A DNA stretch of 38,150 bases from the NCBI GenBank assembly GCA_002785215.1, contig PFMK01000083.1, positions 1 through 38,150 of the forward strand, given 5' to 3'. Shown here piece after piece: positions 1-7,476 of this stretch (its first letter is position 1; every line of letters begins with the position of its first letter). A program made the translations under genes and the position numbers. Origin of the DNA: Candidatus Gottesmanbacteria bacterium CG_4_10_14_0_8_um_filter_37_24 (lineage in GTDB: Bacteria > Patescibacteriota > Microgenomatia > 2-02-FULL-39-11). Under the pieces are notes generated by a model. The model was not told where the DNA came from. It made no database searches and was given only the letters and a program-made list of their open reading frames with translations.

Positions 1-498
1 GTAGACAGTCCGTATGCCGGAGTAAATATCTCTCTGCCGACCCAAGCTGAATTTGAAATCGTCAATCCGAAAACAGTTTATTTTTCTGCTCTGGCGGACC
101 AGACAGAAGTCATCAAGCTCCAGGAAGATATGCTTGGAGAATTATCTTTGGATTCCTACCCGGATAATCCACTCAAGGGATCGATCAAAAATATTGCTTT
201 TACTCCAAAAACAGGCGAATCAGGTACCGTATATAAGATCAAATTTATATTTGATGATAATAATGATATCTATAAGTACAAACTGGGCATGACCGGAGAT
301 CTGAGCTTTGTCACAAACAAAAAGGAAAACGTGCTTTATTTGCCTATAAAATTTATAAAAAATGAAAAAGATAAAAAATATGTCAATTTATGGAAAAACA
401 AGGAAAAAGAGAAAATCTACATAGAAACAGGTCTGGAAACTGATAATTTAATAGAAATTACCAAGGGTTTATCTGAAAATGACACAATCGTTGATTAA
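1..498 (+). CDS. MacA/HlyD-like membrane fusion protein, C-terminal part
   Basis: The reading frame is open from the first base and ends with TAA at 496-498, so only the last 165 residues are present. The visible part is beta-rich with a Gly-Met-Thr-Gly-Asp-Leu turn near residues 98-103, as in the beta-barrel and membrane-proximal domains of periplasmic adaptor proteins of the HlyD/MacA family. Such proteins are membrane-anchored and hand substrate from an ABC pump to the outside. The next gene starts inside this one (20 bp overlap) and encodes a MacB-type ATPase, followed by a MacB-type permease, which is the usual order adaptor, ATPase, permease. Assignment rests on context as much as on sequence; the substrate is unknown. 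The lipoyl and coiled-coil parts lie outside the window. Confidence 0.75.
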   Translation, partial: VDSPYAGVNISLPTQAEFEIVNPKTVYFSALADQTEVIKLQEDMLGELSLDSYPDNPLKGSIKNIAFTPKTGESGTVYKIKFIFDDNNDIYKYKLGMTGDLSFVTNKKENVLYLPIKFIKNEKDKKYVNLWKNKEKEKIYIETGLETDNLIEITKGLSENDTIVD

Positions 499-1159
499 AC
501 TGGTAGAGATCTGGAAAGAATACGAGCTGGTGGATGGAAATTTCGTGGCTTTGGAAAATGCTAATCTTGAAATAAAAAAAGGGGAATTCTCGAGCATCCT
601 GGGACCTTCCGGTTCTGGTAAATCTACTCTTATGCATATAATCGGGCTTCTTGATCACCCGACCAGGGGCAAAATCTATATAGAAGGAAAAGATGTCTCC
701 ACTTTGAACGATGATGAGCTCTCTACATTGAGAAATGAATTTGTCGGTTTTGTGTTTCAACAGTTTAATCTGGTAAAGAAGCTCACCATCTCGGAAAACA
801 TCCTGCTACCCACAATATATACAAGAAGGAAAATTGATTATAATCCGAAAGAAAAAGCCCGCGAACTCATCCAGAAATTCGGCCTTAATGGCAAAGAAAA
901 TTCTTATCCCAACAAGATTTCAGGAGGACAACAGCAAAGAGTAGCTATAGCAAGGGCATTAATCACTAACCCGAAGCTCATATTGGCCGATGAACCAACC
1001 GGTAATCTGGATACCAAAACAGGTGACAATATCCTGGCTCTTCTGAAGGAGCTAAATATAAAGGATAAAATGACCGTAATTATTGTAACGCATGAAAAAG
1101 ATGTAGCTGACCAAACCAAAAGAAAAATCATGATAAGAGACGGGAAAATCGAAAATTAG
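479..1159 (+). CDS. ABC transporter ATP-binding protein, MacB/LolD type
   Basis: A 226-residue ATPase of the MacB/LolD/FtsE class, which powers type VII ABC systems by mechanotransmission. Visible motifs: Walker [10 protein letters not shown] at residues 42-50, Q-loop FQQFN near 93-97, signature SGGQQQR at 148-154, Walker [13 protein letters not shown] ending near residue 178, and the H-loop histidine in IVTHEKD. The length is normal for the family. The ATG overlaps the upstream adaptor gene by 20 bp, indicating translational coupling, and the permease follows after 77 bp. Together with its neighbours it should form an efflux or envelope-maintenance pump; substrate cannot be read from the sequence. 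Confidence 0.93.
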   Translation: MTQSLIKLVEIWKEYELVDGNFVALENANLEIKKGEFSSILGPSGSGKSTLMHIIGLLDHPTRGKIYIEGKDVSTLNDDELSTLRNEFVGFVFQQFNLVKKLTISENILLPTIYTRRKIDYNPKEKARELIQKFGLNGKENSYPNKISGGQQQRVAIARALITNPKLILADEPTGNLDTKTGDNILALLKELNIKDKMTVIIVTHEKDVADQTKRKIMIRDGKIEN

Positions 1160-1236
1160 AAACTGTCAACCTATCTCTTTTTACGAAAAAGTGATAATAA
1201 TTCTAATTGTTTTACTTTGATTCTTGAGCTTCTCGT

Positions 1237-2445
1237 ATGCAGTATTTTATTTTTATTTTGAAGACAGCTTTTGAGGATTTCAGGAGAAATAAAGTCCGGA
1301 CACTTCTGACCTCTCTGGGTATACTTATTGGAGTTTCTTCAGTAGTACTCCTAATATCATTCGGACTTGGTCTTAAACAATACATTAAGGATCAGTTTGA
1401 AAGCTTGGGAACTAATCTAATCATTGTCCTCCCCGGTAAAATCCTACAAGGAGGAGGCTTTAGAAGCGGTGGAGGTTCGCTGGGAGGAGCCAGGTTTGAT
1501 GATAAAGATGTAGCCAGTTTAAAAAAAATTGACACAGCTCAATATGTGGTCCCTGTTTTCACCAAAACAGTTACAGTAGGAGGAAACGGTAATACGGAAA
1601 TTTCAGACCTCTATGCTACTGCCGCGGATATTTTTCCCATCAGGAATCTGGAAATCGGATATGGAAGGTTTTTTGAGAAGGTTGATTTGGAAAAAAGAGG
1701 CAAAATTGTGGTAATAGGTTCTAAGATTGCCGAAAAAATATTCGGCTCAGCTGAGAATGCTTTGGATAAGATAATAAAAATTGAAAACCAGGGTTTTAAA
1801 ATAATCGGTATAATAAAATCTAAAGGAGGAGGAGGCTTCGGAGGACCAGATTTTGATACCTTTTCTTACGTTCCTTATAAATCCGCATACACCTTTAATC
1901 CTGACAAAAAATTTTTCGCTTTCTACATAAAAGCTCGAAACGAAGAAGTAATTGAACAAACTAAGCAAAATATTAAAGATACACTCCTTAAGCGATATAA
2001 GGAAGACGACTTCTCCGTACTGGAACAAACCGAGATTTTGGATGCGGTCAGCTCAATCTTTGCCATGTTAAATATCGTACTTGTAGCAATAGCCACTATC
2101 TCCCTGGTGGTAGGAGGTATAGGAATTATGAATATTATGTATGTCACTGTAACGGAAAGAACCGGGGAGATCGGTATTCGAAGAGCAATCGGGGCTAGAA
2201 AAAAAGATATTCTCTCTCAATTTATCCTGGAATCAGTAATTCTTTCGCTTCTGGGCGGACTTCTGGGACTACTCGTAAGTTTCCTGATTGTGCTTTTGAT
2301 ACACAATTTCTTCCCTGCATATATCGATCTGCAGTCAATTCTTATAGCCATCGGAGTCTCATCTGCGATAGGTATTGTGTTTGGCGTATTCCCCGCTAAG
2401 AAAGCAGCAGATCTCTCACCAATTGACGCAATCCGCTATGAGTGA
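1237..2445 (+). CDS. MacB-type ABC transporter permease (MacB_PCD + FtsX domains)
   Basis: A 402-residue permease with the MacB layout: one N-terminal membrane segment (about residues 20-45, after the family-typical 'RNKVRTLLTSLGILIGVSSV'), a large extracytoplasmic domain rich in Gly (around 68-85 and 195-205), and three membrane segments in the last 135 residues. The end 'LSPIDAIRYE' is the standard C-terminus of this family. Unlike E. coli MacB the ATPase is a separate upstream gene. No strong Shine-Dalgarno precedes the ATG. The 77 bp spacer before it contains a small CTTTTT/AAAAAG hairpin. It belongs to the operon with the adaptor and ATPase. Confidence 0.92.
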   Translation: MQYFIFILKTAFEDFRRNKVRTLLTSLGILIGVSSVVLLISFGLGLKQYIKDQFESLGTNLIIVLPGKILQGGGFRSGGGSLGGARFDDKDVASLKKIDTAQYVVPVFTKTVTVGGNGNTEISDLYATAADIFPIRNLEIGYGRFFEKVDLEKRGKIVVIGSKIAEKIFGSAENALDKIIKIENQGFKIIGIIKSKGGGGFGGPDFDTFSYVPYKSAYTFNPDKKFFAFYIKARNEEVIEQTKQNIKDTLLKRYKEDDFSVLEQTEILDAVSSIFAMLNIVLVAIATISLVVGGIGIMNIMYVTVTERTGEIGIRRAIGARKKDILSQFILESVILSLLGGLLGLLVSFLIVLLIHNFFPAYIDLQSILIAIGVSSAIGIVFGVFPAKKAADLSPIDAIRYE

Positions 2446-2460
2446 GATGTACTTTCTTCC

Positions 2461-2570
2461 AAACAATCAATAACCAATCACTAATCACTACCAACTACTA
2501 ACTATTTAACTATTAACCATCAACAATCAACCATTAACCATCAACTATGAACCATGAACTAATAACTAAT
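2461..2570. repeat. Degenerate G-poor short tandem repeats between convergent genes
   Basis: The spacer between the MacB permease and the RuBisCO gene is almost built from variants of a roughly 10-mer such as AACCATCAAC, AACTATTAAC and CAATCAATAA. From 2461 to 2548 the top strand has practically no G. The units drift in sequence and length, so this is not a CRISPR or a clean minisatellite. It runs up to the stop codon of the RuBisCO gene. No transcription terminator hairpin is visible in it. Confidence 0.7.
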
Positions 2571-3816
2571 TACCATTCCCCCACTTTTCCAAAGCTTTAG
2601 CGAGTTCAAAATGGTTTTTGGCATATTCATCCAACCTTATTCCTTGGCTGACTGCTTCTCTTGCCTGTACTGCTGCTATTGCACCTTTATATGTCCCTTC
2701 CGGATGTCCGTGTATGCCTCCGCCAAAATTAATTAGAAGATCATTTCCCAGAATTTTTACCACATCCGGAAGATGACCGGGATGGAGACCTCCTGAAGCA
2801 ACGGGTAAAACCGTCTTTAATCCATACCATTCTGCCCTCAAAAAATTATCTATTTTCGTAACTTCCTCTTTACCCCCTTCCATCTTTCCCACTACAGTAC
2901 CGGTATGCAGGGAATCTACGCCGGCAAGACGAGAAAGTTTGGCCAGAACCAGCATGGAGATACCATACTGTTTTGACCTGGTAAAAGCGGCATGCATAGC
3001 CCTATGGGCATGTATCATTTTCCCGTAGTTTTTGTTCCTCATACCACACACTGCAGCAAAACCGGCTGTCAGGATATCAATCATATGACAGTTTCCTCCA
3101 TTTTCTACTACGAACTCTGCTCTTTTCTGCATTTCCTCATATGAAGCGGTAATATTATATGCGTAAATTTTCTCATTCCCTTTCCCTAAATAACCTTTTT
3201 CCTTCATACGGGTGGTACCTTCCCTTACCCTGTCATAAAAATTGTTATATATCTGGCTCGTCAGATTTTCATCATCTTTCACCAGATTCACTCCTCCGTC
3301 ATATACAGCCATAGCGGCATCAATATGATCTTTACTGGACAGACCCAATTTCGGCTTGATGATTGAACCAAGTAAAGGCATCTCCTTTACTCCAGCCATA
3401 TTTCTTACGCCTGTTATGCCTAAAGCAGGACCGGGAAAGGCTTTTATATATTCTTCCGGAAAATCAATGTCTTCCAATCTCAAAGCTGATATTTCCAGTA
3501 AACCGAAGATATTACCGGCTATCGAAGATAATAACTGGGGAATATTCCCTGCTTCAAACAAATCCAAAGGATAAGCAATTTTCAAAAAACCGGAAGATTC
3601 ATCTTTTTCTATCACTTTTGCATGTAAATTATCCCATGAAGTTTTTGTCTGTAAGAACACATCAGTCCAGGTACCGACTGATGACTCCGCTGCTACTCCT
3701 CCTGCTGTCCGGTCAAATGGCTGACCTTCTGATCCAAGATGAAAGCTGGCAAAAATATATTTATTTTTATCTAATTTTTCGCCTATCGAAAGATAGGTAT
3801 TATATGTATTCGGCAT
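2566..3816 (-). CDS. rbcL: Ribulose-1,5-bisphosphate carboxylase, form III-like
   Basis: A 416-residue RuBisCO large subunit; no small subunit gene is nearby. Key residues are present: GTWT at 48-51, KPK at 154-156, the carbamylated Lys180 with Asp182 and Glu183 (motif VKDDE), His271, loop-6 Lys311 in HTGTVVGKMEG, SGG at 341-343 and GGG at 365-367. The strings HRAMHAAFTR and HTGTVVGKMEG are those of form III enzymes rather than forms I/II, which have HRAGHGA and GTMGFGK-like strings. In archaea and CPR bacteria this enzyme turns ribulose-1,5-bisphosphate from nucleotide salvage plus CO2 into 3-phosphoglycerate. It is cotranscribed with the R15P isomerase gene, whose end overlaps this start by 17 bp. 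A good Shine-Dalgarno (AAAGGAGA, minus strand at 3830-3823) supports the ATG. Confidence 0.95.
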   Translation of the reverse strand: MPNTYNTYLSIGEKLDKNKYIFASFHLGSEGQPFDRTAGGVAAESSVGTWTDVFLQTKTSWDNLHAKVIEKDESSGFLKIAYPLDLFEAGNIPQLLSSIAGNIFGLLEISALRLEDIDFPEEYIKAFPGPALGITGVRNMAGVKEMPLLGSIIKPKLGLSSKDHIDAAMAVYDGGVNLVKDDENLTSQIYNNFYDRVREGTTRMKEKGYLGKGNEKIYAYNITASYEEMQKRAEFVVENGGNCHMIDILTAGFAAVCGMRNKNYGKMIHAHRAMHAAFTRSKQYGISMLVLAKLSRLAGVDSLHTGTVVGKMEGGKEEVTKIDNFLRAEWYGLKTVLPVASGGLHPGHLPDVVKILGNDLLINFGGGIHGHPEGTYKGAIAAVQAREAVSQGIRLDEYAKNHFELAKALEKWGNGN

Positions 3817-4708
3817 GAGTTTTCTCCTTTATAAAAGAATATAATAATGTTGCTAGACTATTTATTTTAGAACCCTTTATGATACCCTTCTCGCTGATTA
3901 TTTTTATATTTTCTGCATAAGGAATATAATCAAAGACCGGCGTATAAAATTTTAAACCTTTTGGCGCGCCGCTCCATATTTCTTTTCCAGATCTGAATTC
4001 TATTACTTGATAATCAAACGGACGAGGGTCGAACTTTAGAAGAATGCTGGTACAATATACGGGAACCTTAAGCTTCTTGGCGGTAAGACAAATACCTAAG
4101 GTTCCGATTTTATTCACAAAACCATTATAACTTAAAAGATCAGCACCCAAAAATATCGCATCAATCCGTGTCTTATGCACGGTCAATAATGAGGCTACGG
4201 CATCATCTATGATCAAACTAACATTTGTTAACCCTTCATCTAGTAATTCTTTCACTGTAATTCTACCCTGATATAACGGTCTTGTTTCTGTAGCGATAAC
4301 TGAAAATCTTTTCCCCATTTTCCATGCCTTTACAAACATGGAAACAACCGTGGATGAATGGCAATGCGTAAGATATATTCCTCCGTCATGAATCACTTCA
4401 ACTCCGGTATCTCCCATTTTTGCCTTGGCATCATAAATCATTTTTTCATAACAATCGCATCGTTCTAAATAAAAATCAGCATCTTTTGATTCTTTCTGAA
4501 AAATAAATCTGACGGCATTTTGGGCCAGAGGTTCGGTGGGTCTCGCATAAGCCAGCGCTTTGGCGACTTTATATAAGGTCTGGAAAACCGACTTGGTATT
4601 ATTATTTGCTCCTAGCCTGATACCGGCAAGGGTAGCTAAGGCTACGTTTGTAGCACCCTGAGTTCTTAATGTCTTTATGTCTTTTTCTATTTCTATTATT
4701 TTGTCCAT
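3800..4708 (-). CDS. Ribose-1,5-bisphosphate isomerase (eIF-2B alpha/beta/delta family)
   Basis: A 302-residue member of the eIF2B-alpha/R15P isomerase/methylthioribose-1-phosphate isomerase family. Recognisable parts are the N-terminal 'KTLRTQGATNVALATLAGIRLG', the central 'IHDGGIYLTHCHSSTVV' with the catalytic-type Cys, 'VIATETRPLYQGRITVKEL', 'DAIFLGADLLSYNGFVNKIGT' with the conserved Asp, and a C-terminal 'FDYIPYAENIKIISEKGI'. The enzyme converts ribose-1,5-bisphosphate to ribulose-1,5-bisphosphate, the substrate of the RuBisCO it overlaps by 17 bp; this context separates it from the methylthioribose isomerases. The frame stays open upstream to a TTG at 4762 and another ATG at 4723. I chose the ATG at 4708 because family members begin about ten residues before the 'IKTLRTQGAT' block. 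Confidence 0.9.
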   Translation of the reverse strand: MDKIIEIEKDIKTLRTQGATNVALATLAGIRLGANNNTKSVFQTLYKVAKALAYARPTEPLAQNAVRFIFQKESKDADFYLERCDCYEKMIYDAKAKMGDTGVEVIHDGGIYLTHCHSSTVVSMFVKAWKMGKRFSVIATETRPLYQGRITVKELLDEGLTNVSLIIDDAVASLLTVHKTRIDAIFLGADLLSYNGFVNKIGTLGICLTAKKLKVPVYCTSILLKFDPRPFDYQVIEFRSGKEIWSGAPKGLKFYTPVFDYIPYAENIKIISEKGIIKGSKINSLATLLYSFIKEKTHAEYI

Positions 4709-4791
4709 AATATAACCATGCATATTCAATCCTACAACCATAGGTAACACCACGTCAAACAATTTGCAATCTGAATAGTATCCGTCAAAGT

Positions 4792-4800
4792 TGGTATAAT
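4792..4800 (+). promoter_or_regulatory. Extended -10 promoter, leaderless start of ABC operon
   Basis: A perfect extended -10 (TGG-TATAAT, the TATAAT at 4795-4800) ends 8 bp before the ATG at 4809. Transcription starting the usual 6-8 bp after the box would begin at the ATG itself, so the mRNA should be leaderless; no Shine-Dalgarno is present. A clear -35 is missing, as is common with extended -10 promoters. Confidence 0.7.
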
Positions 4801-4808
4801 AATTTCAT

Positions 4809-5588
4809 ATGGATGCAATTTGCATTAAGGGAATAAGTAAAAGTTTTGGTCAGTGCCATGCTGTTTCTGATGTGAATATTAGTATAAATGAGGGAAAAAT
4901 ATACGCTCTGATCGGGCCAAACGGGTCCGGTAAAACTACGCTTATTAAAATGATTACAGGACTCCTTATTCCGGACAGCGGAAAAGTTACTATTTATGAC
5001 TATGACATACAAAAAGAACCGGAAATGGCAAAAACCAAATTTGGTTACATTGCTGATGATCCATCCGTTTATGAATACTTAACCGGGATTGAATTCTTAT
5101 CTCTAACCGGAAGTTTAAGAGGTCTTCACCATCATGAAATTCATGATTATATCGATGAATTATCAGGTATTTTCCCGATAAAAGACATTCTTTACCAACC
5201 CATGGTCCAATATTCCCGAGGAAACAAACAAAAAGTAGCATTCCTGTCAGCTCTTTTGGCTAAACCTAAAATATTGATTATTGATGAACCTATTGTCGGG
5301 CTTGATCCAACCAGCATTAGTACTTTCGGTAAAACGCTGAGTAAATTTGCTAAAAAGGGAGGTTCTGTATTTATGGCCACTCACATCCTTTCTTTTGCCC
5401 AAGATTATGCAACTAGAGTCGGAGTTATGCAAAATGGGAAGATTGTAGATGAACGCCAGATTAAGAGTTCAACCCGTCTCGAGGAGCTTTACAATCTGGA
5501 TATACTGAAACAACCGAAGGAATGTTCCAGCATATACCCTTCTAAACTGATTCCGATTAAATCGGAATACAGTAAGAAGGGTATATAA
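4809..5588 (+). CDS. ABC transporter ATP-binding protein (ABC-2/multidrug type)
   Basis: A 259-residue ATPase with Walker A GPNGSGKTT at 36-44, Walker B ILIIDEPIVGLD around 156-166 (catalytic Glu160) and H-loop ATHIL. The signature is unusual: YSRGNKQK at 135-142 in place of the LSGGQ consensus, a variant seen in ATPases of CcmA/YhaQ/NatA-like exporters. A C-terminal tail of about 40 residues follows the core. The permease gene follows after 4 bp. The start is the ATG right behind the extended -10 box. Substrate is unknown. Confidence 0.9.
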   Translation: MDAICIKGISKSFGQCHAVSDVNISINEGKIYALIGPNGSGKTTLIKMITGLLIPDSGKVTIYDYDIQKEPEMAKTKFGYIADDPSVYEYLTGIEFLSLTGSLRGLHHHEIHDYIDELSGIFPIKDILYQPMVQYSRGNKQKVAFLSALLAKPKILIIDEPIVGLDPTSISTFGKTLSKFAKKGGSVFMATHILSFAQDYATRVGVMQNGKIVDERQIKSSTRLEELYNLDILKQPKECSSIYPSKLIPIKSEYSKKGI

Positions 5589-5592
5589 AACA

Positions 5593-7215
5593 ATGAAAGG
5601 AATTATCACGCTCCTTTATTATGACTTCTTGGGACTTATAGCATGGTTTAAAACCCAGACTGCTAGTAAAGTTTTTATCCTTCTAGTATTTCTGGCCGTA
5701 TTATCCGGAGTATCTTTATCTATCTTTATAGCCTGCAAAACCTTTTTCTACAGTCTGTCTCTTTCAGAAAAATACGGCTTACTAACCGTAAAATACATCA
5801 TCCATGCAGCAATCGTAATCATCTCCTGGTTTGCATTGTCCACATCTACCATCTCAGTATATGGATTTCTAGTAAAATCAGACAAACAATTTGAGTTCCT
5901 TCTGTCTTATCCGATTAAAGCTTATCTTATACCTCTTTTTCTTTTCATCAAATCTACTTTTATGAATTCGCTGTTTGTCCTTATGATTTTCATACCTATC
6001 GGAATCGCTTACGTGAACATTTTTCAGACTGCGTCTTTCACTGGATTTATATTCAGATTCACTTTCACTCTGATTCTGCTTATTGTTCTTACCAACAGTA
6101 TTGCATCGGTAATAGGATACATACTGGCAAAATATATTAGACGTAAAGGTTACCTTGCCGGTATTCTGACAATGTCGATTTTTATGTTTATCATGCTTCT
6201 TATTGTAAATATCATTTTCCCGGAAGGAATAAATAAACTTTATACGGCAAATAACCATGATTTTATGGAAATTTATAACAACCTGCCATTATCCAACTCC
6301 TATCTCCCAACCTTCTGGATGACCGAAATAATCACACAAGGCATTAATATTTTCGGAATTTATCTTTCATTCCTTACAATTGCAATTCTGTTTACTTCGA
6401 TCCATTTCCAGAACAACAGGTTTCTTTCCGTTTTTCGTGATCTTTTATCCCATCCTTTCAGTTTAAGAAGCAGACATAAGGATTCCTATAATCCAACCGT
6501 TCAATTTCTCTGGAATAAATTACCGCTCGAATTCAAAGATTTGCTATCAATTACTCGTCTTCCTTCTGAAATAGGATATGCTTTCTTTTTAATCTCGATT
6601 GATCTCTTCTTTTATTTTCTTATTTCCCGGATCAGGGACGTAAACTATTTTCCCATCCAATTACAGTACGCTTTTATGCTTTTCGTATTTGCATGGCTTC
6701 AATTTATCAACATCGCTTTTCTTTTGAGGATTGTCTATCCGCTCATGGCTAAAGAAGGCCCGAATGCATGGTATATTTTCACATTGCCGATTTCTAAATT
6801 AAGAATTTTATTCTCAAAAATATGGCTGGCGCTAATTGTTTCCATACCCTTCCTCATTTTCACCTCTTTTGCTTGGATGATTGTTCCATTTAATAAATCT
6901 GATTACTGGCAATTCATAATCATCAGTATTATGTCATTTCTAACTATCGCTTTGGCAAATGTGCTTTTTGGAACAATTTTCCCGAATTTCTCCCAGGGAA
7001 AAGATCCGGAAAAAGTAAGTACCAGCGGGATGGGTATCGTAACATTATTTTTTTCCTTCCTAGTTATTATATTTTCTGGGTATTTAATTTTAGAACTGCA
7101 AAAGGGTTTGATTTCTATCTGTATGCTTTATCTTTTTCATCTTTTTTTCATTGTTGTAACTATCGCAAGTTTGTATCTAATCTCTGTAACGAATATGAAA
7201 AAATACCAGTTTTAG
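5593..7215 (+). CDS. Polytopic ABC transporter permease
   Basis: A 540-residue, very hydrophobic protein with roughly twelve predicted membrane segments in two blocks (about residues 25-270 and 330-535) separated by a polar cytoplasmic stretch near 275-325 (SLRSRHKDSYNPTVQFLWNK). This two-block layout matches the large permeases paired with single ATPases of the preceding type ('putative ABC exporter' and YhaP-like families). It starts 4 bp after the ATPase gene. No ligand-binding motif is visible, so the transported compound cannot be named. Confidence 0.8.
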   Translation: MKGIITLLYYDFLGLIAWFKTQTASKVFILLVFLAVLSGVSLSIFIACKTFFYSLSLSEKYGLLTVKYIIHAAIVIISWFALSTSTISVYGFLVKSDKQFEFLLSYPIKAYLIPLFLFIKSTFMNSLFVLMIFIPIGIAYVNIFQTASFTGFIFRFTFTLILLIVLTNSIASVIGYILAKYIRRKGYLAGILTMSIFMFIMLLIVNIIFPEGINKLYTANNHDFMEIYNNLPLSNSYLPTFWMTEIITQGINIFGIYLSFLTIAILFTSIHFQNNRFLSVFRDLLSHPFSLRSRHKDSYNPTVQFLWNKLPLEFKDLLSITRLPSEIGYAFFLISIDLFFYFLISRIRDVNYFPIQLQYAFMLFVFAWLQFINIAFLLRIVYPLMAKEGPNAWYIFTLPISKLRILFSKIWLALIVSIPFLIFTSFAWMIVPFNKSDYWQFIIISIMSFLTIALANVLFGTIFPNFSQGKDPEKVSTSGMGIVTLFFSFLVIIFSGYLILELQKGLISICMLYLFHLFFIVVTIASLYLISVTNMKKYQF

Positions 7216-7373
7216 AGTAATATTTATCCGTCTTCGCAAAAAAACCACGAGTGCCCTTCTGTCTACTCAGGATGGTGAACCTGTTGAATCCACAAACCCG
7301 TAATGTATTTGAATTCAATATTATCTATGCTTGCTGTCATAAAATATTTTCTGTAAAATATAATTGAGAAGAT

Positions 7374-7476
7374 CAGGTTTTTTATATCGGGCCCTATAAG
7401 CATCCCGAGTTTCTCGGGAGGGACTTCCAACAAATTTATTACTATAGATTTGACGGTATAAAAACCTGTTTTTTTT
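7374..7476 (+). promoter_or_regulatory. Structured leader with terminator-like stem and T8 before the ATPase gene
   Basis: A 12-bp outer stem pairs 7374-7386 (CAGGTTTTTTATA, one bulged T) with 7457-7468 (TATAAAAACCTG) and is followed directly by eight T (7469-7476) and the ATG at 7477. Inside the 70-nt loop is a second perfect hairpin, TCCCGAG-TTT-CTCGGGA at 7403-7419. The shape, stem plus U-tract, resembles an intrinsic terminator or the expression platform of an attenuator or riboswitch. The right arm also contains TATAAA (7457-7462), which could serve as a -10. I could not match it to a named riboswitch class. It may instead be a mobile repeat. Confidence 0.5.

Noticed and set aside
2461-2570. 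CRISPR array
   Set aside because: Units are about 10 bp, degenerate, without spacers of constant length and without cas genes.
2566-3816. RuBisCO-like protein (form IV)
   Set aside because: All visible catalytic positions, including carbamylated Lys180, Asp182, Glu183, His271 and loop-6 Lys311, are present.
3363-3818. Plus-strand ORF of 151 codons opposite the RuBisCO gene
   Set aside because: It is the antisense shadow of a highly conserved enzyme gene, with no ribosome site and no plausible protein pattern.
3800-4762. TTG start of the R15P isomerase at 4762
   Set aside because: The extra 18 residues are hydrophobic and precede the family-typical N-terminus; the ATG at 4708 fits better, though 4723 remains possible.
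7374-7476. yybP-ykoY manganese or NiCo riboswitch
   Set aside because: The characteristic conserved loops of those classes were not found; only the hairpin shape is supported.
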